In this document: in pieces, positions 36,400-46,833 of the stretch | How positions within the stretch are numbered: the first letter of the stretch is position 1 | Layout of the letters: each line of letters opens with the position of its first letter | Source of the DNA: Xenococcus sp. MO_188.B8 | Lineage (GTDB): Bacteria; Cyanobacteriota; Cyanobacteriia; Cyanobacteriales; Xenococcaceae | Assembly (NCBI GenBank): GCA_030065615.1 | Contig: JASJDR010000004.1 | Coordinates: forward strand, 30,807 to 94,806 | Direction: 5' to 3' | DNA length: 64,000 nucleotides | The notes under the pieces: generated by a model | Database searches by the model: none | What the model was told of the DNA's origin: nothing | The model's input: the letters and a program-made list of their open reading frames with translations, nothing else | Program-made: the position numbers and the translations under genes

Positions 36400-38295
36400 A
36401 TGGCTGAGTTTCTTCTCCAAATTATCTGGACAGTCCCTCTATATGGTTTTCTGGGGGCAGTTTTTACCTTGCCCTGGTCTTTGGGGATAATCCGTCGTAC
36501 GGGACCCCGACCAGCAGCCTACATTAACATAGTCATGACTCTGCTGGCTTTTATTCATGGCTCATTGGTGTTCAATCTAGTCTGGACAAGACAGACTGAA
36601 CAATTAGTCTTCCATTGGTTCCAAGTTGCCGACTTAGATTTGACCTTAGCGATAGAAATTTCTCCGGTCAGTCTGGGAGCATTAGAGTTGGTCACCGGTA
36701 TTAGTTTGTTGGCTCAAATCTATGCTCTCGGCTACATGGAGAAAGATTGGTCTTTGGCTCGTTTTTTTGGCTTGATGGGCTTTTTTGAAGCAGCTTTAGC
36801 GGGTATTGCTCTAAGTGATTCTCTGTTGCTGACCTATGGATTGTTGGAGTTGTTAACCTTATCTACCTATCTATTGGTAGGGTTTTGGTATGCCCAACCT
36901 TTAGTGGTGACAGCAGCGCGGGATGCCTTTTTAACCAAACGGGTAGGGGATATTATTTTGCTCATGGGGATAGTCGCCATGTCTTCCTATGGGGCAAATT
37001 TAAATTTTTCCGACTTAGAAGCATGGGCGAAAACTTTTCCTTTACATCCTTTAGCCGCAGCTTTAGTAGGTTTATCCTTAATTGCTGGTCCTACAGGGAA
37101 ATGCGCCCAGTTTCCGCTCAATCTCTGGCTTGATGAAGCGATGGAGGGGCCTAATCCGGCTGGAATTTTACGGAACTCGATCGTGGTTTCGGCAGGGGCT
37201 TATGTCTTGATTAAGTTGCAACCAGTTTTCACCCTTTCTCCTGTCTCTTCTGATGTTCTAATTATTTTAGGAACAGTGACTGTGATTGGGACATCTTTGA
37301 TGGCGATCGCGCAGATTGATATTAAGCGAGCCTTATCCCATTCCACCAGCGTTTATCTGGGCTTAGTCTTTATCGCCGTCGGGTTAGGACAAGTAGATAT
37401 TGCTTTCTTGCTGCTGTTTACCCATGCGATCGCAAAAGCCTTATTATTTATGAGTGCGGGGTCGGTAATTTTAGCAACTAACAACCAAAATGTTACGGAA
37501 ATGGGTGGCTTATGGTCGAGGATGCCTGCTACTGCGATCGCTTTTGTTGTAGGTAGTGCGGGCTTGCTGGCATTAACGCCGATGGGCATGTTCTGGACTT
37601 GCCAGCGATGGTTTAATGGCTCTTGGTCAGTTAGTTGGCTATTGCTGGGACTGTTAATGTTTACCAATTGTTTATCCGCTATTAACTTAACTCGCTTATT
37701 CCGAGTTATTTTCCTGGGAGAGCCCCAAGCCAAAACTCGTCGTGCCCCAGAATCTCCTTGGTTGATGTCAGTACCAATGGTTTCTTTAACAGTAGTAACC
37801 TTACTTGCGCCGATCGCGCCGATAGAATGGCCTTTATGGCTCAGTCCCACAACTCCTTTAAGTCTTCAGTCAGAATCAGCAATTCAATTTGCCATCCCTT
37901 TATTGATCGCTTCTGGAGTGCTTGGAGTTATTATCGGTAGCACCATTAAGGTCAGACAAGCTTGGAAGCGTTCTAGCCAAGTAGTTATCAGGTTTTTCCA
38001 AGATTTATTTGCTTACGATTTTTATGTTGATCGCCTGTATGAAGTGACTGTGGTGGCAGCAGTATCTTTTCTCGCGAAGTTTACTTCCTGGATAGATCGT
38101 TATGTGATTGATGGCGCAGTCAATTTAGTAAGTTTAGCGACTATTTTTGGTGGTAATGCGCTTAAATACAATGTTACAGGACAATCTCAATTCTATATTT
38201 TGACAATAATTGTGGGAGTTGGACTATTACTTTGGTTACTACTAAATGGTCAGTGGTCTATAGTAACAGATTATTGGTCGTCTTTTATCAGTTAA
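36400..38295 (+). CDS. ndhF3: NDH-1MS CO2-uptake subunit NdhF3 (631 aa)
   Basis: The NdhF-type proton-pumping membrane subunit of the inducible high-affinity CO2-uptake complex in the thylakoid. More than a dozen hydrophobic helices are present, with conserved GPTGKCAQFPLNLWLDEAMEG (in parts: GPTGKCAQFPLNLW, DEAMEGPNP), ALSHSTSVYLGLVFIAVGLG and FTHAIAKALLFMSAGSVI. The DEAMEGPNPAG variant replaces the usual DAMEGPTP and marks the NdhF3/F4 CO2-uptake branch. The ATG at 36400 is preferred to a TTG three bases earlier. It leads ndhF3-ndhD3-cupA. Confidence 0.93.
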   Translation: MAEFLLQIIWTVPLYGFLGAVFTLPWSLGIIRRTGPRPAAYINIVMTLLAFIHGSLVFNLVWTRQTEQLVFHWFQVADLDLTLAIEISPVSLGALELVTGISLLAQIYALGYMEKDWSLARFFGLMGFFEAALAGIALSDSLLLTYGLLELLTLSTYLLVGFWYAQPLVVTAARDAFLTKRVGDIILLMGIVAMSSYGANLNFSDLEAWAKTFPLHPLAAALVGLSLIAGPTGKCAQFPLNLWLDEAMEGPNPAGILRNSIVVSAGAYVLIKLQPVFTLSPVSSDVLIILGTVTVIGTSLMAIAQIDIKRALSHSTSVYLGLVFIAVGLGQVDIAFLLLFTHAIAKALLFMSAGSVILATNNQNVTEMGGLWSRMPATAIAFVVGSAGLLALTPMGMFWTCQRWFNGSWSVSWLLLGLLMFTNCLSAINLTRLFRVIFLGEPQAKTRRAPESPWLMSVPMVSLTVVTLLAPIAPIEWPLWLSPTTPLSLQSESAIQFAIPLLIASGVLGVIIGSTIKVRQAWKRSSQVVIRFFQDLFAYDFYVDRLYEVTVVAAVSFLAKFTSWIDRYVIDGAVNLVSLATIFGGNALKYNVTGQSQFYILTIIVGVGLLLWLLLNGQWSIVTDYWSSFIS

Positions 38296-38381
38296 CCAGT
38301 GAGAAAGTTAAAAGTTAAAAGTAATTTATTACTTATTACTTATCCCCAAAAACTAATACCTAACACCTAATTTTTAAAACT

Positions 38382-39839
38382 ATGCTCAGTGCCTTAATAC
38401 TAATACCCTTATTGGGGGCTGCTATTGTAGGGCTTTTATCAGATGAGAAAAACAGCAATCAAAGCCGTAATATAGCAATAATTGCTGCGTTCTCTATTAT
38501 TGTAGTCAATTGTTATCTAGGATGGCAGTTTGACACTACAACTAGTGGATTTCAGTTTTCAGAATATATTCCTTGGTTAGAAGGAATTGGTTTTGATTAT
38601 AGCTTAGGCATTGATGGTCTATCTTTTCCTCTAGTATGTCTCAATAGTTTGCTAACTCTAATTGCCATTTTAGTCACAGATAAATCAACTGCTCGACCTA
38701 GATTATATTATGCAATGTTGTTGTTGTTGAGTGCGGGGGCAGCTGGTGCTTTTTTAGCTCAAGATCTCTTATTATTTTTTCTCTTCTATGAATTAGAAAT
38801 TATCCCCTTATATTTTCTAATTGCTATTTGGGGTGGTAAGAGAAAAGGTTACGCAGCGATGAAATTTTTGCTTTACACTGCGTTTTCTGGCATTTTGGTG
38901 TTAGCCTCTTTCCTGGGATTGGTTTGGTTAACAGGGGCAGAAAGCTTTGCCTATGAACCTTTGCGCAACCAAACTTTGCCTCTGGCCAGTCAGCTACTAT
39001 TACTCGCACCCTTACTGGTGGGAATCTTTATCAAAATTCCGATTTTTCCTTTCCATACTTGGCTACCTGATGCTCACGTAGAAGCCTCCACGCCAATCTC
39101 TATCTTACTCGCAGGGGTTTTGCTTAAATTAGGAACCTATGCCTTATTACGCTTTGCTGTGGGATTATTCCTTGAAGGATGGGTATATCTGGCTCCTTGG
39201 ATGGCAATATTAGCGGGAATTAGTGCTTTATATGGGGCCTCATGTGCGATCGCGCAACAGGATATGAAGAAGGTGGTAGCTTATTCGTCGATCGCTCACA
39301 TGGCTTATATTCTTTTGGCAGCCTCGGCAACAACTCGTTTAAGTATCACAGCTTCGGTTTTCCAAATGGTCAGTCATGGTTTAATCTCAGCATTTCTCTT
39401 TCTCTTAGTGGGCATTGTTTATCAGAAAACAGGTACAAGAGATGTCAATTCTTTAACAGGTTTGCTCAATCCTGAACGAGGTTTACCAATTACAGGAAGC
39501 TTTATGATCTTAGGAGCGATGGCAAGTTCTGGACTACCTGGAATGGTAGGTTTTATCTCAGAATTTTTGGTATTTAGAGGTGCCTTCCCAATTTTTCCGG
39601 TACCTACCCTATTATGCTTAGTTGGAACAGGTTTAACGGCGGTTTACTTCCTGCTTGTGATCAACAAAGTCTTTTTTGGTCGCCTGACTCCTAAATTAGC
39701 CCAATTACCTCCTGAAAGATTACTAGAACAAGCTCCCGCTTTTGCGCTGCTCGCACTAATTATTGGTTTTGGGCTCCAACCTAATTGGGTAGTCCATTGG
39801 AGTGAAGTACAAGCGATCGCATTATTGACAGGTGGGTAA
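38382..39839 (+). CDS. ndhD3: NDH-1MS CO2-uptake subunit NdhD3 (485 aa)
   Basis: An NdhD-family antiporter-like subunit: LIPLLGAAIVGLL, YSLGIDGLSFPLVCLNSLLT, FFLFYELEIIPLYFLIAIWG (with the conserved Glu), KFLLYTAFSGILV and IFPFHTWLPDAHVEASTPIS. About fourteen helices are present. It partners NdhF3 and CupA in NDH-1MS to couple electron flow to CO2 hydration. It lies 86 bases downstream of ndhF3 and 37 bases upstream of cupA. Confidence 0.94.
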   Translation: MLSALILIPLLGAAIVGLLSDEKNSNQSRNIAIIAAFSIIVVNCYLGWQFDTTTSGFQFSEYIPWLEGIGFDYSLGIDGLSFPLVCLNSLLTLIAILVTDKSTARPRLYYAMLLLLSAGAAGAFLAQDLLLFFLFYELEIIPLYFLIAIWGGKRKGYAAMKFLLYTAFSGILVLASFLGLVWLTGAESFAYEPLRNQTLPLASQLLLLAPLLVGIFIKIPIFPFHTWLPDAHVEASTPISILLAGVLLKLGTYALLRFAVGLFLEGWVYLAPWMAILAGISALYGASCAIAQQDMKKVVAYSSIAHMAYILLAASATTRLSITASVFQMVSHGLISAFLFLLVGIVYQKTGTRDVNSLTGLLNPERGLPITGSFMILGAMASSGLPGMVGFISEFLVFRGAFPIFPVPTLLCLVGTGLTAVYFLLVINKVFFGRLTPKLAQLPPERLLEQAPAFALLALIIGFGLQPNWVVHWSEVQAIALLTGG

Positions 39840-39876
39840 ATCATTGAACACTAAACATTGAACAATTAACAAAACG

Positions 39877-41007
39877 ATGGTTATTGCAACTAAATCCACA
39901 AAATCTCAATTAATAGAAGAATATAGTCAAAGACTAGAAGCAGGTTTGGCATTACTTAATGATAATCCGCAAAACTTGATTGAAGTGGTGGGGATTCTCA
40001 AAAGCTATGGTGTAGTTTTGGATGCCTATTCGATTAACCTCTGTTATATTGCCGATCATCAGTTTTTACGTCTTTTTCCTCTATTTAAATATTTCAATGG
40101 GGACATAAATTCTGGTAAATTATGGCGCAATATTTGGCATGATAGGATCAATTATGAATATGCTGAATATTGTATGAAATCGATGTTTTGGCATGGAGGC
40201 GGCGGTTTAGATGCTTATTTAGATACTCCTGAATTTGCCGAATTAGCAGAAGCAGCGATTCAAGCTCAATTTAAAAATAATCCCTTGATGTTAGGGTTAC
40301 ATAAATTATTTAAAGACCATTGGCCAGAACAGGTACGTCAGATGTGCTATTACAGTGGTCTAGGACAATTTTGGCGCGTCATGAGTGATATCTTTATCGA
40401 TCTGAGCGATCGCTATGATGCAGGAGAAATCAAGTCGATTCCCGATGTGGTGCAACATATTCTCGATGGTTTGGTCAAAGATGCAGCGCGTCCGATTACC
40501 TACACAGTAAATATCGGTGGTCAGGACTATGACCTTCTTCCGAAATCTGCTGGGTTAACTTTCCTGATGGATACTGGCGTACCCTATGTAGAGGCAGTCT
40601 TTTTTAGGGGGACTCCCTTTCCTGGGACAATTTCTTACAATGCCCAAGCTTATCAAATTCCCTATGAACAAGAAATGTTTAGTTACGGGGCATTATATGC
40701 CGATCCGCTGCCCATTGGTGGTGCGGGAATTCCTCCGACATTGTTAATGCAGGATATGCGACATTTTATTCCTGATTATTTGATGGATATATATCATACA
40801 GGCATTCGAGGAGAAGGAGATTTGCGGATTAAAATTTGTGAAACTTTCCAAAAATCAATGTTTTGCGTCACCACAGCAGCGGTCAAAGGTTTAGCGCCTC
40901 ATCCTCTAGATACTACCGATCCAGAAGAACAAAAGGCAAATCGCAAATATCTCAAAGGATGGTTGAATCGATTACTAAAATCACAGATGACTGTAGTCAA
41001 TAGATAA
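39877..41007 (+). CDS. cupA: CO2 hydration protein CupA/ChpY (376 aa)
   Basis: CupA forms the carbonic-anhydrase-like module of NDH-1MS at the membrane end of NdhF3. Family pattern: EVVGILKSYGVVLDAYSINL, ADHQFLRLFPLFKYFNG, WRNIWHDRINYEYAEYCMKS, MFWHGGGGLDAYLDTPEF and YHTGIRGEGDLRIKICETFQ. His- and Cys-rich segments are intact. The small partner CupS, often next in the operon, is not found downstream; aroF follows instead after 130 bases. Confidence 0.94.
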   Translation: MVIATKSTKSQLIEEYSQRLEAGLALLNDNPQNLIEVVGILKSYGVVLDAYSINLCYIADHQFLRLFPLFKYFNGDINSGKLWRNIWHDRINYEYAEYCMKSMFWHGGGGLDAYLDTPEFAELAEAAIQAQFKNNPLMLGLHKLFKDHWPEQVRQMCYYSGLGQFWRVMSDIFIDLSDRYDAGEIKSIPDVVQHILDGLVKDAARPITYTVNIGGQDYDLLPKSAGLTFLMDTGVPYVEAVFFRGTPFPGTISYNAQAYQIPYEQEMFSYGALYADPLPIGGAGIPPTLLMQDMRHFIPDYLMDIYHTGIRGEGDLRIKICETFQKSMFCVTTAAVKGLAPHPLDTTDPEEQKANRKYLKGWLNRLLKSQMTVVNR

Positions 41008-41137
41008 CACTACTTTTGAGGGTACCTAATTAAAGACAAAATATTAGTAAAACTCTAAATAATTCCCTGCATTCACAAAAAATAATTACCATATACTGAA
41101 GTAGTAGTTATATTTTAGCGATCGCGGAAGTAGAGTC

Positions 41138-42199
41138 ATGATAGTAGTCATGAAAGTTGGTTCTCCAGAATTAGAGATCACTCGAATTAGTGAAGAACTT
41201 AAAACTTGGGGTTTGACGCCAGAGAAAATAATTGGCAAACATAAAGTAGTAATTGGTTTAGTAGGAGATACCGCTAGTCTCGATCCTTTACAATTACAGG
41301 AAATTAGTCCTTGGATTGAACGGGTGTTACGAGTAGAACAACCTTTTAAACGAGCGAGTCTCGAATATCGACATGGCGATCCGAGTGCAGTGGTAGTCCC
41401 GACTCCCAATGGGGATGTTGCCTTTGGTAAAAATCATCCCGTAGTGGTAGTTGCCGGACCTTGTTCCGTAGAAAATGAAGCCATGATCGTTGCTACTGCT
41501 AAAAGAGTACGCAATGCTGGAGCAAAGTTTTTACGCGGAGGAGCCTATAAACCTCGGACATCTCCCTATTCTTTTCAGGGTCATGGCGAAAGTGCTCTCG
41601 AATTACTAGCAGCAGCTAAGGAAGCTAGTGGGTTGGGCATTATCACTGAAGTTATGGATACTGCCGATGTCGAGAAAATTGCGGCGGTTGCTGATGTCCT
41701 TCAAGTAGGGGCAAGAAATATGCAGAATTTTGCCTTACTCAAAAAAGTTGGCGCTCAAGACAAGCCAGTACTCTTGAAACGGGGCATGTCTGCCACTATT
41801 GATGAATGGTTGATGGCAGCAGAATATATTCTAGCAGCAGGAAATCCTAATGTAATTCTTTGTGAGCGAGGTATTCGTACTTTTGATCGCAAATATACTC
41901 GTAATGTCTTAGATCTGGCAGTTGTTCCTGTCTTAAGAGGCTTAACCCATCTACCTATTATGCTCGATCCTAGTCATGGCACAGGTAAAGTAGAATATGT
42001 TCCTGACATGGCCAAAGCAGCGATCGCAGTCGGTGCAGATGCTCTGATGATTGAAGTCCATCCTAACCCCGCAAAAGCTCTTTCTGATGGCGCTCAGTCC
42101 TTACATCCCGATCGCTTTGATGAGGTGATGAAAGACTTATCTGTTATCGGCAATGCAGTAGGCCGATGGAGCGAAACCCCTGTGGCGATCACCCAGTAA
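41138..42199 (+). CDS. aroF: 3-deoxy-7-phosphoheptulonate synthase, type I-beta (353 aa)
   Basis: It joins phosphoenolpyruvate and erythrose-4-phosphate in the first step of the shikimate pathway. An N-terminal ferredoxin-like regulatory domain ([20 protein letters not shown], residues 1-75) precedes the TIM-barrel with [63 protein letters not shown] and [10 protein letters not shown]. These are the metal and PEP-binding motifs of the beta subtype. GGAAG upstream of the ATG serves as ribosome site. It stands alone. Confidence 0.94.
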   Translation: MIVVMKVGSPELEITRISEELKTWGLTPEKIIGKHKVVIGLVGDTASLDPLQLQEISPWIERVLRVEQPFKRASLEYRHGDPSAVVVPTPNGDVAFGKNHPVVVVAGPCSVENEAMIVATAKRVRNAGAKFLRGGAYKPRTSPYSFQGHGESALELLAAAKEASGLGIITEVMDTADVEKIAAVADVLQVGARNMQNFALLKKVGAQDKPVLLKRGMSATIDEWLMAAEYILAAGNPNVILCERGIRTFDRKYTRNVLDLAVVPVLRGLTHLPIMLDPSHGTGKVEYVPDMAKAAIAVGADALMIEVHPNPAKALSDGAQSLHPDRFDEVMKDLSVIGNAVGRWSETPVAITQ

Positions 42200-42318
42200 A
42201 ACTAAGGAATGAGGAAGATGGGGGGACAAGGAGAAAATATATATTCTGCCCTCTTAACTCTGCCTCCTACCTCAAAAATAAACGCTTTATGACTCACTAG
42301 TATAAAAACTTCTATCTG

Positions 42319-42636
42319 ATGAGCGATCGCTTAATCTATCATATTACTTCTGCTGAAGAATGGAATCTTGCCCAGTCAAAAGGAGAATATGAACCTCGTC
42401 AATTTGCTGATGAGGGATTTATTCACTGTTCCCATGCACATCAATTAGAGACTGTGGTTAATAGATTTTTTCAGGGACAAAAGAATCTGGTCGTCTTAGA
42501 AATTAACTCTGCTGCTTTAAACTGTAAAGTAATTGAGGAAAATCTTGAAGGTGGTGCAGAATTATATCCTCATGTTTATGGGAAATTGACTTTAGACGCG
42601 ATCATAGCCTGTCGCTCAATAACTGAATTTATTTAA
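42319..42636 (+). CDS. DUF952-family protein (105 aa)
   Basis: A small protein with the DUF952 pattern: LIYHITSAEEWNLAQSKGEY, ADEGFIHCSHAHQLETVVNRF and KNLVVLEINSAAL, then AELYPHVYGKLTLDAI near the end. The family resembles ADP-ribosyltransferase-like folds but its function is unknown. The sequence is of typical length and fully conserved in its F-I-H-C-S core. Confidence 0.85.
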   Translation: MSDRLIYHITSAEEWNLAQSKGEYEPRQFADEGFIHCSHAHQLETVVNRFFQGQKNLVVLEINSAALNCKVIEENLEGGAELYPHVYGKLTLDAIIACRSITEFI

Positions 42637-43257
42637 GAATGAATAGTTACTTTAGAGATTCTGCCAATAAACCAAATGAAATATTTTTTATTAAGAAATA
42701 AAGATTAAATTAATTTTTGTCTATCAAATAATAAAATTAGCTAAAGTTCTTAGATATTTTATCTTATTTGCTTAAGTATTCATCTTAATTTATAAATTTA
42801 GATATTGGCATTATATGGCAAGCCAAGGATCAGTAAAAACATGATTTAATGTTGAACATATTAAGATATTTTTCAAGAAAACTTGTCTCAGTAACAATTA
42901 CTATCATCTCTAAATCTGCTGGCATTTAACTACAATTATATGTTTTTAGCAAAGATTTAAAGAAGAATTGTAAAATATATATAAATTATCAAATAGAAGA
43001 TGCTAGTTGACTGTTTATAAATAATAATTCCTAATTAATTTACTAATTGAATATCTGTAAAAGTACTGGTTACCTAAAAAAAAGATAACTGCTACAATTA
43101 TTAACAAGACCGACAAAGTAGGTACTAAAAGCAATTGTATTGCCGCCACTGTATATTTATTTGCTTGTTTTTACTTTTTACTTAATATACAACAAGCTTA
43201 ACTAAAACTAGCTATATTTAACATTGTTTTGTTGCTTTTAAGGCATTCCCATAAATC
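42637..43257. other. AT-rich gap without recognisable features
   Basis: About 620 bases of very low GC between the DUF952 gene and the pentapeptide-repeat gene. No gene, tRNA or clear hairpin was found. It presumably contains the promoter of the pentapeptide gene. Confidence 0.6.
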
Positions 43258-44196
43258 ATGTCAACATCTTTTCCAGACCCAAGATATCCACAATCATCTA
43301 AAAAATCATTAACTAATTTAGAGGAAAAGAAACCTTTAGGAAAAATTCTCTTAGAAGCAGGATTAGTATCTATCTATCAGATAGAAATTGCTTTAGAAGA
43401 ACAGAAGCAACATAATTTTAGAATTGGGGAAATCTTAGCTAACCACGGTTGGATTAAACAGGAAACGGCTAACTTTTTTGTTGATAAATGGCCTAATCTT
43501 ATTCAGACCCAACAAAAAAGACCTTTATCATATTATTTGTTTGCAGCAGCCATCATAGATAAAGACCAACTTTTTAGCCTCAGACACAAACAATTACAAA
43601 CTAACTCTGATACCAGTTTACATAAACTAGCATTAGAAGAAGGCTATGTTAAACAAGTCACTGTTGATTTCTTTCTGAAACATATATTCAATGTTAATAG
43701 CATTCAAAATTTATCATTTACTAAGCCATACAAGCTGATCAAAAATTATGTTAATGGAGAGACTAACTTTCAGAGATTAGAACTCAGCCAAGTACCTTTA
43801 AATGGAGTAAGGTTAAAAAAAGTTATATTGGATTTTTCTATCCTAAGACAAGCCAATCTTAAGAAAAGTAATCTCAGTCATTCTAGTCTAATTGACGTTA
43901 ATTTAACTTTAGCTAATTTAGAATTAGCAAATTTATCTCATGTTAATTTTAAAAGAGCTTGTTTAATTGAAGCTAATTTACGAAAAAGTAATTTAGAACA
44001 AGCAAATTTCCGGCAAGCAAATTTACAAGAAGCAGATTTAAGAGCTGCCAGTTTAAAAAATGCTTCTTTTGGCTCTGCCGATCTTAGAGGAGCCAAGTTA
44101 GCCTCAGAATATTCCTATGATGTTTTTTATGACAACAAAACGATGTTTAGCAGTAATTTTAATCCAATCAAAGCAGGATGGAAATTAAAGAGTTAA
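43258..44196 (+). CDS. Pentapeptide-repeat protein with duplicated MshEN-like N-terminal module (312 aa)
   Basis: Residues about 20-165 contain two copies of a helical module (LGKILLEAGLVSIYQIEIAL, IGEILANHGWIKQETANFFV, then a second pair ending EEGYVKQVTVDFFLKH). It resembles the N-terminal domain of type II/IV secretion ATPases (MshEN/GspE-N). From about 180 on, A(N/D)Lxx pentapeptide repeats form a right-handed beta-helix (ANLKKSNLSHSSL, ANLRKSNLEQANF, ADLRGAKLASEY). No signal peptide is visible. The combination is common in cyanobacteria; function is unknown, possibly cyclic-nucleotide responsive. Confidence 0.78.
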   Translation: MSTSFPDPRYPQSSKKSLTNLEEKKPLGKILLEAGLVSIYQIEIALEEQKQHNFRIGEILANHGWIKQETANFFVDKWPNLIQTQQKRPLSYYLFAAAIIDKDQLFSLRHKQLQTNSDTSLHKLALEEGYVKQVTVDFFLKHIFNVNSIQNLSFTKPYKLIKNYVNGETNFQRLELSQVPLNGVRLKKVILDFSILRQANLKKSNLSHSSLIDVNLTLANLELANLSHVNFKRACLIEANLRKSNLEQANFRQANLQEADLRAASLKNASFGSADLRGAKLASEYSYDVFYDNKTMFSSNFNPIKAGWKLKS

Positions 44197-44626
44197 TGAC
44201 TGGAGTTGGGTTTTGGGATGAATAGTTCTGATAGCAACAAAAAATATAAGTCCCTCTCCTATTAAGAGCTGTCAGACCCCGCGGAGGTTATCTTGGAGGA
44301 TATTTCCAAGCTAGTCTGTTGCAGGGGTTCCCAAGGGGCTGTCTTTTGAGCGTGAGGGACGGCGCCCTAACCCTAAAGGGTACTGCTGCCCCTTCGGGTA
44401 GAGCAGACCCTTCGGGTAGAGCTCCGCAAGCGCAAGCGCATAAGGATACCCCTTCGGATAAGGTTTCCTCGCCATGTCCAATCACGCTGTTGGGGTTTCC
44501 CCAGAAGTTTATACGCCCCGCCCCATTGTGGCGACTGCCGCCAACTTGAAGAAACTGGCGTTTATCCAGAACACCGGGTTGGAGAGAGATCTTCTTTAAT
44601 TTTTCAAGACTTTGATCAAAAAATAC
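44197..44626. repeat. Modular repeat region between pentapeptide gene and pgk
   Basis: A GC-rich patch with CCCTAAAGGGTA, tandem CCTTCGGGTAGAG units, CGCAAGCGCAAGCGCA and CCCCTTCGGATAAGG. The stretch 44386-44445 is an inverted, almost identical copy of 24353-24412. Apparent open frames on both strands here are translations of repeats, not genes. Confidence 0.75.
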
Positions 44627-45826
44627 CTAAGCATCATCAAGAGCTAGGATACCAGGTAATGCTTTACCTTCAAGTAACTCTAAACTAGCACCACCGCCAG
44701 TAGAGATATGACTCATTTTCTCAGCAACACCAACTTTTTCTACCGCAGCAACCGAATCGCCACCACCAATAATAGTAATCGCATCAGGTTTACCCGCTAG
44801 AGTATTAGCAATAGCTTCAGTTCCTACAGCAAATTTATCAAATTCAAAAACTCCCATAGGTCCATTCCAAATTACCGCATTACAGTTAGCTAAAGCATCT
44901 TGAAACACGATTACCGAATCAGGACCGATATCCAATCCCATCCAACCATCAGGAATATCATTAATGCTGACAGTTTTGGCATTAGCATCAGGAGCAAAAT
45001 TATCTGCAACTACAACATCGGTAGGTAACAGTAACTCGACACCCTGTTCTTTCGCTTTCGCTTCTAAAGATTTTGCTAGTTCTAGTTTGTCTTCTTCTAC
45101 TAGGGATTTACCAACACTTAAACCTCTGGCTTTGTAGAAAGTGAAGATCATACCACCGCCAATCAGTAACTTATCGCATTTATCTAAAAGAGTTTCGATA
45201 ACACCGATTTTACTAGATACTTTAGAACCACCAATAATAGCAGCCAAAGGACGCTGGGGATTATCTACAGCATTTTGTAAGAACTCTAATTCTTTTTCGA
45301 TTAAGTAACCAGCAACAGAAGGACTTAAGTATTTGGTTACCCCTTCAGTAGAAGCATGAGCACGATGTGCAGTACCAAATGCTTCATTAACATAGACGTC
45401 GGCGTTTGAGGCTAAAGCTTTAGCAAATTCAGGGTCGTTTTTAGTTTCTTCACTGTGGAAACGAAGATTTTCTAACAGCACTACTTGACCATTGCTCATG
45501 CCATTGACAGTCGCCGTAACTTCATCGCCTACGCAATCATTGCATTTAGTAACTTTTTGCCCTAAAAGCTCAGAAAGACGTGCGGCTACAGGAGTTAGAC
45601 GAAGTCCTTCTTTGACTTCACCTTTGGGACGACCCATGTGACTACAAAGAATTACTTTAGCACCTTTGCCAATTAAGTCTTTGATAGTGGGTAAAGCAGC
45701 ACGAATCCGAGTATCATCGGTGATGCTTCCACTATCATCTAGAGGCACATTAAAATCTGCTCTGACTAGAACTCTTTTTCCTGCTACATCAGCTTCTGTT
45801 AAGCTAGCCACGGTTTTCTTTGACAT
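44627..45826 (-). CDS. pgk: Phosphoglycerate kinase (399 aa)
   Basis: It transfers phosphate between 1,3-bisphosphoglycerate and ADP, and works in the Calvin cycle in reverse. Typical elements: [86 protein letters not shown] and [11 protein letters not shown]. Length is usual. It was probably transcribed alone; the modular repeat region lies downstream. Confidence 0.97.
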   Translation of the reverse strand: MSKKTVASLTEADVAGKRVLVRADFNVPLDDSGSITDDTRIRAALPTIKDLIGKGAKVILCSHMGRPKGEVKEGLRLTPVAARLSELLGQKVTKCNDCVGDEVTATVNGMSNGQVVLLENLRFHSEETKNDPEFAKALASNADVYVNEAFGTAHRAHASTEGVTKYLSPSVAGYLIEKELEFLQNAVDNPQRPLAAIIGGSKVSSKIGVIETLLDKCDKLLIGGGMIFTFYKARGLSVGKSLVEEDKLELAKSLEAKAKEQGVELLLPTDVVVADNFAPDANAKTVSINDIPDGWMGLDIGPDSVIVFQDALANCNAVIWNGPMGVFEFDKFAVGTEAIANTLAGKPDAITIIGGGDSVAAVEKVGVAEKMSHISTGGGASLELLEGKALPGILALDDA

Positions 45827-46043
45827 GTTTTAATAGCCTCCTGTTATGTCTGATAAACTAATAAATTATTAAAATTAAGGTGCTAGGACAAAAATCAAGC
45901 ACAACCCCGAATTTGCCAAAAAATCAAAATAAGGGGATAGCAATAATCTACCAGAGGAGATGACACAAAGAAAGCACAGCTTAGTGAAATTACCGATGAG
46001 TCAACAGGAGAAATGTTACCCTGAAATCCCTATAAAATAGACA

Positions 46044-46259
46044 TTACAGGACTTCCAATGATTCTAGGTTTAACCAAATATTGGGAGTAGGAACATAAAA
46101 TTTGACCAAAGCATAGTCTCCATCAATCTCTAAAATTTCGCCTTTACTATCAAAAAGATAGTCAGGAAAGCGATTATCACTAGCTGTAGCTTCGACGCTA
46201 TCTGCTAGTTTTTCTTTGACTGCTCGAACTAATGTACCTTTTTTAAGTTTGCCTGCCAT
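46044..46259 (-). CDS. ndhO: NDH-1 subunit NdhO (71 aa)
   Basis: A small cyanobacterial/plastid-specific subunit of the thylakoid NDH-1 complex. The product starts MAGKLKKGTLVRAVKEKLAD and continues with ASDNRFPDYLFDSKGEILEI, then DYALVKFYVPTPNIWLNLES at the end, as in known NdhO. It relates functionally to the ndhF3/ndhD3 genes of this window but is encoded alone, between pgk and a NUDIX gene on the same strand. Confidence 0.93.
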   Translation of the reverse strand: MAGKLKKGTLVRAVKEKLADSVEATASDNRFPDYLFDSKGEILEIDGDYALVKFYVPTPNIWLNLESLEVL

Positions 46260-46318
46260 AGGATTAATTCAATAAATTTACTCGATCTTTTCTTCTGGTT
46301 GATTGTGCCATATTTAAT

Positions 46319-46330
46319 AGACCTCTTGCA
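46319..46330. repeat. Dispersed motif AGACCTCTTGCA
   Basis: The 12-mer occurs at 46319-46330, 49057-49068 and 54687-54698, and an inverted 11-base core GACCTCTTGCA at 59595-59605. All copies lie right beside gene ends, usually following AAT. It may be the end of a lost insertion sequence or a small repeat family. Confidence 0.55.
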
Positions 46331-46354
46331 TTTAAGTTATTTTTTGAAGTCTAC

Positions 46355-46810
46355 TTAAGCAACTGTGGTTGCGCCCTTAAAATAATCATCAAGATGGTGA
46401 TCGTGATCATGGCAGAGATTGCCTCGGGGTAGCTCTTCAAGTTTAAAAGCCTTTACCTGTAAGATTTCTAACTTATCTTTTACTGCCAATTCTCCTGTGA
46501 CTTCTGCTGCTAATACTACAGAAATAGAGTGAAGACGGGGATCTCTGTCGGGGGAAGAGTAAACTCCGACTAAACGACCAATCTTGATCACATCTAAGCC
46601 TGTTTCCTCTTTTAATTCCCTCTTAGCAGCATGGGGAATATCTTCTCCCCAATCAATTATTCCCCCAGGTAATCCCCATTTTTTATTATCACTACGTTGT
46701 ACTAAAACTATGCGACCATCTGGTAATACGGGAATAATTGTAGTACCAGCAATTGGATGACGGAAAATAATACCGATTACAGTTGAGATAAATCGCCAAG
46801 TATGACGCAT
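46355..46810 (-). CDS. NUDIX hydrolase (151 aa)
   Basis: It has a complete NUDIX box, GxxxxxEx7REUxEExGU, seen as GGIIDWGEDIPHAAKREL then KEETGL, at about residues 52-75. The N-terminal strand reads AGTTIIPVLPDGRIVLVQRS and the substrate-side segment VGVYSSPDRDPRLHSIS. It would cleave a nucleoside diphosphate linked to another moiety; the substrate is not assignable, although the DPRLHS segment resembles ADP-ribose-type pyrophosphatases. It is 23 bases downstream of argH. Confidence 0.85.
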   Translation of the reverse strand: MRHTWRFISTVIGIIFRHPIAGTTIIPVLPDGRIVLVQRSDNKKWGLPGGIIDWGEDIPHAAKRELKEETGLDVIKIGRLVGVYSSPDRDPRLHSISVVLAAEVTGELAVKDKLEILQVKAFKLEELPRGNLCHDHDHHLDDYFKGATTVA

Positions 46811-46833
46811 AATTAGTTGATAGATACTAAATG

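Noticed and set aside
44288..44549. Open frames on both strands in the repeat patch
   Set aside because: They are translations of the CTTCGGG/CGCAAGCG modules.
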